Origin: Myxococcales bacterium
Lineage (GTDB): Bacteria; Myxococcota_A; Polyangia; Polyangiales; Polyangiaceae
DNA: 64,000 nucleotides
Reading direction: 5' to 3'
Assembly (NCBI GenBank): GCA_016706225.1
Contig: JADJKB010000024.1
Location: 372,001-436,000 of the forward strand
The notes beneath the pieces are model-generated. The model did no database searches and was not told where the DNA came from. It worked only from the letters and a program-made list of their open reading frames with translations. Shown here in pieces: positions 59,926-64,000 of this stretch. Within the stretch, counting starts at the first letter, position 1. Every line of letters starts with the position of its first letter. The translations under genes and the position numbers were made by a program.

Positions 59926-60960
59926 GTGACGACGAGCACGAACTTGGTCGAGACCCTGACGGCGGCGAAGGGTGAGAAGTTGGTCGTGTTGCTCAGCGGG
60001 CACCCGGATCCGGACTCCATCGGTTCGGCGCTGGCGCATCGACGGATCTGCGAGCACGTCGGCGTCGAGGCGACCCTGGCACACGCCCACCCGGTGTCCC
60101 GGCTCGAGAACCGCGCACTCGTGAAGCTGCTCGGGGTCGAGATGCTGCGGGTGAGCTCTCCGCGCGAGCTCGAATCGTTTCGATATGTTTCGCTGGTGGA
60201 CACCTCCGTCCCGGAGGCCTCCATTCCGCTGCCCGCTGGCCTCGAGATCTTGACCATCGTCGATCACCACCGCGGGGCCGCGGCCGAGGCGCGTTTCAAG
60301 GACATCCGCCCCAGCTTGGGTGCGACTGCGACCATCTACGCTCAGTACTTCGAGAACGGAGTCGTCCCATTTGGCGGGACCTCACGCGACGATTCCCTCG
60401 TGGCAACCGCGCTGCTCTGCGGAATTCGCGCGGACACGGACGACTTCATCTTCGCGACACCGGAGGACTTCCAGGCCGCGGCGTACCTGAAGTCGCTGGC
60501 GGACATGAGTGTGCTCCGGCGCTTGGGGCGCCGCGTGGTGGCCGCCGTCAGCATGGACACCCTGTCGCGCGCGCTTGGGGATCTGGAGATCGTCAGGGAC
60601 TTTGCCCTCTCCGGCGTCGGGGCCGTGGCGCCGGGCGATCGCGATGCGATCGGCGAGGCGGCTGATTTCATCCTGCGCCGCGAGGACATCGACACGGTGC
60701 TGGTCTACGGAATCGTCGGAGATCACGTGGACGGGTCACTGCGTACGTCGAGCCCCAGTGTGGACCCGGCGTCGTTTCTCGAGAACGCCTTCGGCTGTGA
60801 TCCGAGCGGTCGCCCGTATGGTGGCGGGCGCTCCGACAAAGGAGGGTTCAAGCTGCCTCTGGGACTGCTGGCGGAGGCCGAAGACCGCACAGCGATCTGG
60901 CAGCACGTTCGCGACATCGTGCGTGCGCGGGTGGGGCGAGTGGTGCCGGGACTGGGTTGA
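59926..60960 (+). CDS. DHH-family phosphoesterase (NrnA-like)
   Basis: 344 residues from a GTG at 59926. DHH motifs: SGHPDPDSIGS (24-34), SLVDTS, TIVDHHRG (VDHH), RADTDDF, with a DHHA1-like C-terminus ending GGGRSDKGGFKLPLG. NrnA-type enzymes degrade short RNA or cyclic-dinucleotide products such as pGpG or pAp. Divergent from the cupin gene. Confidence 0.9.
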   Translation: MTTSTNLVETLTAAKGEKLVVLLSGHPDPDSIGSALAHRRICEHVGVEATLAHAHPVSRLENRALVKLLGVEMLRVSSPRELESFRYVSLVDTSVPEASIPLPAGLEILTIVDHHRGAAAEARFKDIRPSLGATATIYAQYFENGVVPFGGTSRDDSLVATALLCGIRADTDDFIFATPEDFQAAAYLKSLADMSVLRRLGRRVVAAVSMDTLSRALGDLEIVRDFALSGVGAVAPGDRDAIGEAADFILRREDIDTVLVYGIVGDHVDGSLRTSSPSVDPASFLENAFGCDPSGRPYGGGRSDKGGFKLPLGLLAEAEDRTAIWQHVRDIVRARVGRVVPGLG

Positions 60961-60967
60961 GGCGGCG

Positions 60968-61477
60968 TCAGCGTGACGCGGCCAGCGGAAATAGCTGCGT
61001 GATTGCGCTCCCGGCGCGAGCGGACCGATCCTCCGAGAGCCCAGGGAGCGGCCGCAGCGACGGCACGAGGTCACGGAGTCTGCGTGTCTGGCTCGTGCTT
61101 CGCCCTTTCGGGCGAAACACGAGGGCTCCAGGGGTCAGGCTCCAGGCCTGGAGTGCACGGACGAGCTCGTCGTACGCGGGTTCGAGCCGTTCATGAGCCG
61201 GTGGCGCGAGGATTTCGAGCCGACGCGCGAGACCAAGCAGGTATCGGACTTCGGAAGCGGAGCCGCGCGCAGTGACGAGAAACTGCACGTAGTCACGCGT
61301 TGTCCGACGCGCGGAGCCCTCCACGATGTTGGTCGGGACGGAGACGGCGGCGCGGCGTAACTGTGCTTGAAGGCCGTAGCGTTCCTCGACCGGGAAGTCC
61401 CTGGTCCAACGCTAGACTTCGACGACCAACTCGTCCGCCATCGAGAAGACTTTCAGCTTGTGATGGTCTCGGCTCAT
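60968..61477 (-). pseudogene. Four-helix-bundle (S23-type) gene split by an in-frame amber codon
   Basis: Reading from the ATG at 61477, a complete four-helix-bundle protein of the S23/IVP family appears: KLKVFSMADELVVEV, then a stop TAG (61414-61412) where family members have Tyr, then RWTRDFPVEERYGLQAQLRR, AAVSVPTNIVEGSARR and the last helices. The frame is otherwise open to 60968. A single base change from TAC or TAT explains it. The C-terminus is also unusual: a hairpin repeat (61092-61123) has become part of the coding sequence. The function of the family is unknown. Confidence 0.85.
61092..61123. repeat. Hairpin repeat, copy 1
   Basis: CTCGTGCTTCGCCC and GGGCGAAACACGAG pair with one mismatch around a short loop. 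Same element as at 61712-61743. It lies within the 3' end of the broken S23 gene. Confidence 0.75.
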
Positions 61478-61711
61478 CGTGAGATCACGCTCAGCACGAG
61501 GTTGTCGTGACACGGCACTTCTTGGGCGCAGCCCCGCACGCAGCTGGGACGCTTCTTGCTGCCGAGTGCTGCCATCGCTTCGAGCCCTGTCCATTCAACC
61601 TTTCCGAGAACTTGCAACAACCTCGACGCCCCCCAGATCGTCATCTGCAGCATGCACTGAACCCCACCGGTCGAGCGAACCCACTGAAGTCTGCAGCCTG
61701 AAGTCTGTAGC

Positions 61712-61743
61712 CTCGTGTTTCGCCCGAAAGCGCGAAACACGAG
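61712..61743. repeat. Hairpin repeat, copy 2
   Basis: Perfect 12-base pair CTCGTGTTTCGC and GCGAAACACGAG around an 8-base loop. Directly preceded by two tandem copies of CTGAAGTCTG(C/T)AGC. It lies right after the radical SAM gene's stop and may also act as its terminator. Confidence 0.75.
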
Positions 61744-62781
61744 TCAGAGGACCCGGAGCCGCGCCCGCGCCCGTTGTTCGTCACTTGGTTGTTCCGACCC
61801 GGAGCGCCTGCCTCTACGGGCTCGGATGCGCTCCACCAGGGCCGCGTCCGGTTCGTGGCCGAGCACTCGGCGAATGACCGGCAGCGGATCTTCGAACACC
61901 GGCGACAGCTCGCGCTCGTCGAAGGTCTTGGCCATCGAGAACATGCCGGCGCAGATCGGATCGAAGCGGCAGAAGTCGCAGGCGCTGCCCTTGCCGTGCA
62001 AGAACTCGAGCTGACGGATGAAACCCTTCTGATCGAGGAAGCGGATGCAGCGCTCTTCCTCCTTGATGATCTTGCGGCTCTCCGTCGAGGCCCAGGCGAA
62101 GCGGCGCATGAAACACAACGGGACTCGCTCCGCGCGGAAGGTGCGACCGCTCGCGTGCAGGTACTCCATGGCCAGCTCGAGCGAGACCAGGAACTCGTGG
62201 TGGCGGGCGATGCAGTCGGGGTTCTCTTCGGCGCGGTTGCCGTCCGGGTCCATGTTGTTCCACACGAAGTGACGCAGGAACGGGAAGCGATCCGTGAGCC
62301 AGATCACCACCTCGTGCAGGTGATCGGCGTTGTAGGTGTTGATCACCGTGTTGATGTCACAAGTGATGCCCATCTCCGGTACGTGAGCCAGCGTGGTGAC
62401 CAGGTGGTCCCAGGCGCCCGGGTACTGGGTGATGAAGTCGTGCACCTCGCGGCGGTGGCTGTGGATCGAGACGTGAATGTGGCTCAGCCCGGCGTCCACG
62501 GCGCGGCGGAAGAAGTCGTGATTCGACAATCGTTGACCGTTGGTGATCATGCGGCTGTAGAGACCGCGCTCGCGGGCGTGGCTCAGCGCCGGAAACAACA
62601 GCGGCGAGGAGGTCGGCTCGCCGCCGGTCAGGATCACGCCGTCGTAGCCGAACTCCTGTAGCTGATCGATCTCCCGCTTCATCTCGTCTTCGGTCAGCTC
62701 GACGCCGGTGGGCGGATTGCTGCAGAAACGACACGCCTGCAGGCATCCGCGCGTCAGCTGGAGATAACCGAGGTTCGCCAC
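61744..62781 (-). CDS. Radical SAM protein with SPASM-like C-terminal cysteines
   Basis: 345 residues from a GTG at 62781. CxxxCxxC at residues 13, 17 and 20 (CLQACRFC) binds the SAM cluster; TGGEPTSS follows. Near the C-terminus ACDFCRFDPICAG suggests an auxiliary Fe-S cluster. The region HFVWNNMDPDG is not one I can place in a known subfamily. It follows the other radical SAM gene by 5 bases, so the two form a pair. Substrate unknown; peptide or small molecule modification are both possible. Confidence 0.85.
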   Translation of the reverse strand: MANLGYLQLTRGCLQACRFCSNPPTGVELTEDEMKREIDQLQEFGYDGVILTGGEPTSSPLLFPALSHARERGLYSRMITNGQRLSNHDFFRRAVDAGLSHIHVSIHSHRREVHDFITQYPGAWDHLVTTLAHVPEMGITCDINTVINTYNADHLHEVVIWLTDRFPFLRHFVWNNMDPDGNRAEENPDCIARHHEFLVSLELAMEYLHASGRTFRAERVPLCFMRRFAWASTESRKIIKEEERCIRFLDQKGFIRQLEFLHGKGSACDFCRFDPICAGMFSMAKTFDERELSPVFEDPLPVIRRVLGHEPDAALVERIRARRGRRSGSEQPSDEQRARARLRVL

Positions 62782-62786
62782 GCCAA

Positions 62787-64000
62787 TCAGACCTTCGCGA
62801 GCGGCAGGTTCCGCTTCGCCCGTTTCTCTTGTTGTGCGAGGGCGATGGCCGCGAGCGGATCCATCGGCGCGGCGGTCGGCTCGGGAAATCCCGGCAGGCT
62901 CGGGGCCACGGGCTCGGGTGGTGACGCCTTGCTCAAACGCGGGGGCGCCACCGGGTAGAGCTGTTCGAGGCGCTGGGCCACACGCTCGGCTTCGGCGCCT
63001 TCCACGAGGGGCGTGAGCTTGCCGAGCCCCTGGTCCCTCACCCAGTTGATGTGCGCTCCTTCGCAGCGCGCTTCCACCACGCAGTCGGCGCAGCGCACAC
63101 TCTTGGCCCCGTAGCGCGCACGAATGTGGAAACGCGCGAGCTCTCGGATGTCCAGGCGGCCGCTCTCGGCATCGAACCAGGCTGCCTCCAAGATGGCTCG
63201 CTCTTCGCACCAGTTTGCGCCCGGTGCCAGACACGCCGGCAGGCCGCTCACCCGAAGCGGCAGCATGAGCTGCTGGAAGAACGCGCGGGGATCGCGCAGG
63301 TCGTGGGCGGTTGCCTCGGACAGGTGTTCGTGACTCGGCTGGTGCAGGCGCAGGCGGTCGGCGTTCGCAGCCAGGAGCTCACGGTGTTCGAGCAACCACC
63401 CGGCGGTGTCCTGACCAAGCTCGATGTCGAGCTCGACGTTCGGGTTCGAGCCCGTCGCAAGCCAGGCGTCGAGCTGACTCGCCGTGGTGGCGACGAGCAC
63501 GACGCGGCGTGAGCCGAAATCCAGTGGCAGTTGCTCGTCGGTCGCCGTGCGCACGTAGACACCGAGCTCGGAGGGCAACTTCGCGAGCTCCGAGAACCGC
63601 TCCACTTCGACCCCCACGAGGCTCGTGCCAAAGGGCAGGGCTTCCTTGGCGTAGGCCCGCGTGCCCAGCCAGTAGACATCGAAACCGCCGGCGTTCTGCC
63701 GGGCGACCGTTCGATCCATGGTGGTGCAAAACGGCTCGATGAAACACTCCGGGCAGCGCTCCGGGTGGCGACAGTCGAGCGGTTTGCCTTCATCCAGGTA
63801 ACGGCGCACCTGGAAGCGTCGCCCGTTCACCTCGTCGAGCATCTTGTGGGGATCTTGGATCAGATCCTCGAGCCCCTCCAGGAACGAGACCGGGAAGCGA
63901 TTCGTCCACACCACGAAGCGTGGATGGCGGTTGAGTCGGAACACCTTCTGCAACACGGGCAGGTGGTCGCGCACGTCGTAAAAGAGCTCGGCGCGATTGT
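62787..64000 (-). CDS. Second radical SAM/SPASM-type protein (5' end outside window)
   Basis: The frame is open to the window edge; about 404 C-terminal residues are seen. The N-terminal cluster motif is outside. RHPERCPECFIEPFCTTM is an auxiliary Fe-S cysteine block like those of SPASM proteins. A second Cys group (SVRCADCVVEARCEG) follows, then a Pro-rich segment to the end. Paired with the next radical SAM gene; no precursor peptide gene was seen in the window. Confidence 0.8.
   Translation of the reverse strand, partial: NRAELFYDVRDHLPVLQKVFRLNRHPRFVVWTNRFPVSFLEGLEDLIQDPHKMLDEVNGRRFQVRRYLDEGKPLDCRHPERCPECFIEPFCTTMDRTVARQNAGGFDVYWLGTRAYAKEALPFGTSLVGVEVERFSELAKLPSELGVYVRTATDEQLPLDFGSRRVVLVATTASQLDAWLATGSNPNVELDIELGQDTAGWLLEHRELLAANADRLRLHQPSHEHLSEATAHDLRDPRAFFQQLMLPLRVSGLPACLAPGANWCEERAILEAAWFDAESGRLDIRELARFHIRARYGAKSVRCADCVVEARCEGAHINWVRDQGLGKLTPLVEGAEAERVAQRLEQLYPVAPPRLSKASPPEPVAPSLPGFPEPTAAPMDPLAAIALAQQEKRAKRNLPLAKV

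Noticed and set aside
61484..61740. Minus-strand open frame of about 88 codons between the S23 and radical SAM genes
   Set aside because: Runs through the hairpin and tandem repeats and has no recognisable sequence; read as non-coding.

Overview
The window is very GC-rich, gene-dense DNA from a bacterium that looks like a myxobacterium, most plausibly of the Polyangiales/Sorangium type. The evidence is indirect: many secreted lipoproteins with Gly/Thr/Ser-rich linkers after the lipid-anchor cysteine, MopE-like and CAP-domain lipoproteins, a collagen-like lipoprotein, a eukaryotic-type Ser/Thr kinase and an FHA-GGDEF protein. No rRNA, tRNA, insertion sequence, phage or CRISPR array was found.

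Layout. 1-5.4 kb: the end of an amidase, a membrane protein and two lipoprotein genes in one operon, one of them a long beta-helix protein. 5.4-9.9 kb: an ABM monooxygenase, an HxlR-type regulator divergent from a polytopic membrane protein, ArsH, two small lipoproteins and an unknown protein. 9.9-20.9 kb: an envelope block with a VWA lipoprotein, a clan-CD-peptidase-like lipoprotein with a lamin-tail domain, FHA-GGDEF, MopE-like and Cys-rich lipoproteins, and a coupled trio (collagen-like lipoprotein, Tat lipoprotein, probable outer-membrane protein). 21-24.4 kb: an HSL-family esterase, then a TPM-domain protein coupled to a Tim44-like zinc-ribbon protein.

24.3-35.2 kb (minus strand) is a complete [NiFe]-hydrogenase operon: small subunit, large subunit, cytochrome b, maturation protease, hypF, hypC, hypD, hypE, an enoyl-CoA-hydratase-like gene, hypA, hypB. 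Most junctions overlap. A good sigma-54 promoter (GG-N10-GC) lies just upstream of the small subunit. The hydratase-like gene may be a free-standing counterpart of the C-terminal domain of HypX, which makes the CO ligand of the active site. The small subunit has Asn at one of the four usual cysteine positions of the proximal cluster.

35.4-40.5 kb (plus strand, divergent from the hydrogenase) is a tightly coupled five-gene operon: phytoene-desaturase-like FAD oxidoreductase, phytol/dolichol-kinase-like protein, UbiA prenyltransferase and two different ArsA/GET3-like ATPases; a PNPOx-like gene follows. It reads as a prenyl-lipid or prenylquinone pathway with an ATPase pair of unknown job, and is the best candidate here for an undescribed system.

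41-64 kb: a zinc-ribbon membrane protein, transaldolase fused to EF-hands, an LTxxQ-type lipoprotein, an ABC-2 exporter, a divergent pair of lipoprotein genes sharing GGTTAT repeats in inverted orientation (one frameshifted by a single base inside the repeat), a membrane Ser/Thr kinase, YqcC, an SDR, a ferritin-like lipoprotein, a ChaN/TraB-like lipoprotein, an adrenodoxin-reductase-type flavoprotein, a cold-shock protein with a clear terminator, a DUF2156 membrane protein, a Kef-type antiporter, a cupin, a DHH phosphoesterase, a broken four-helix-bundle (S23) gene and two radical SAM genes, the last running off the window.
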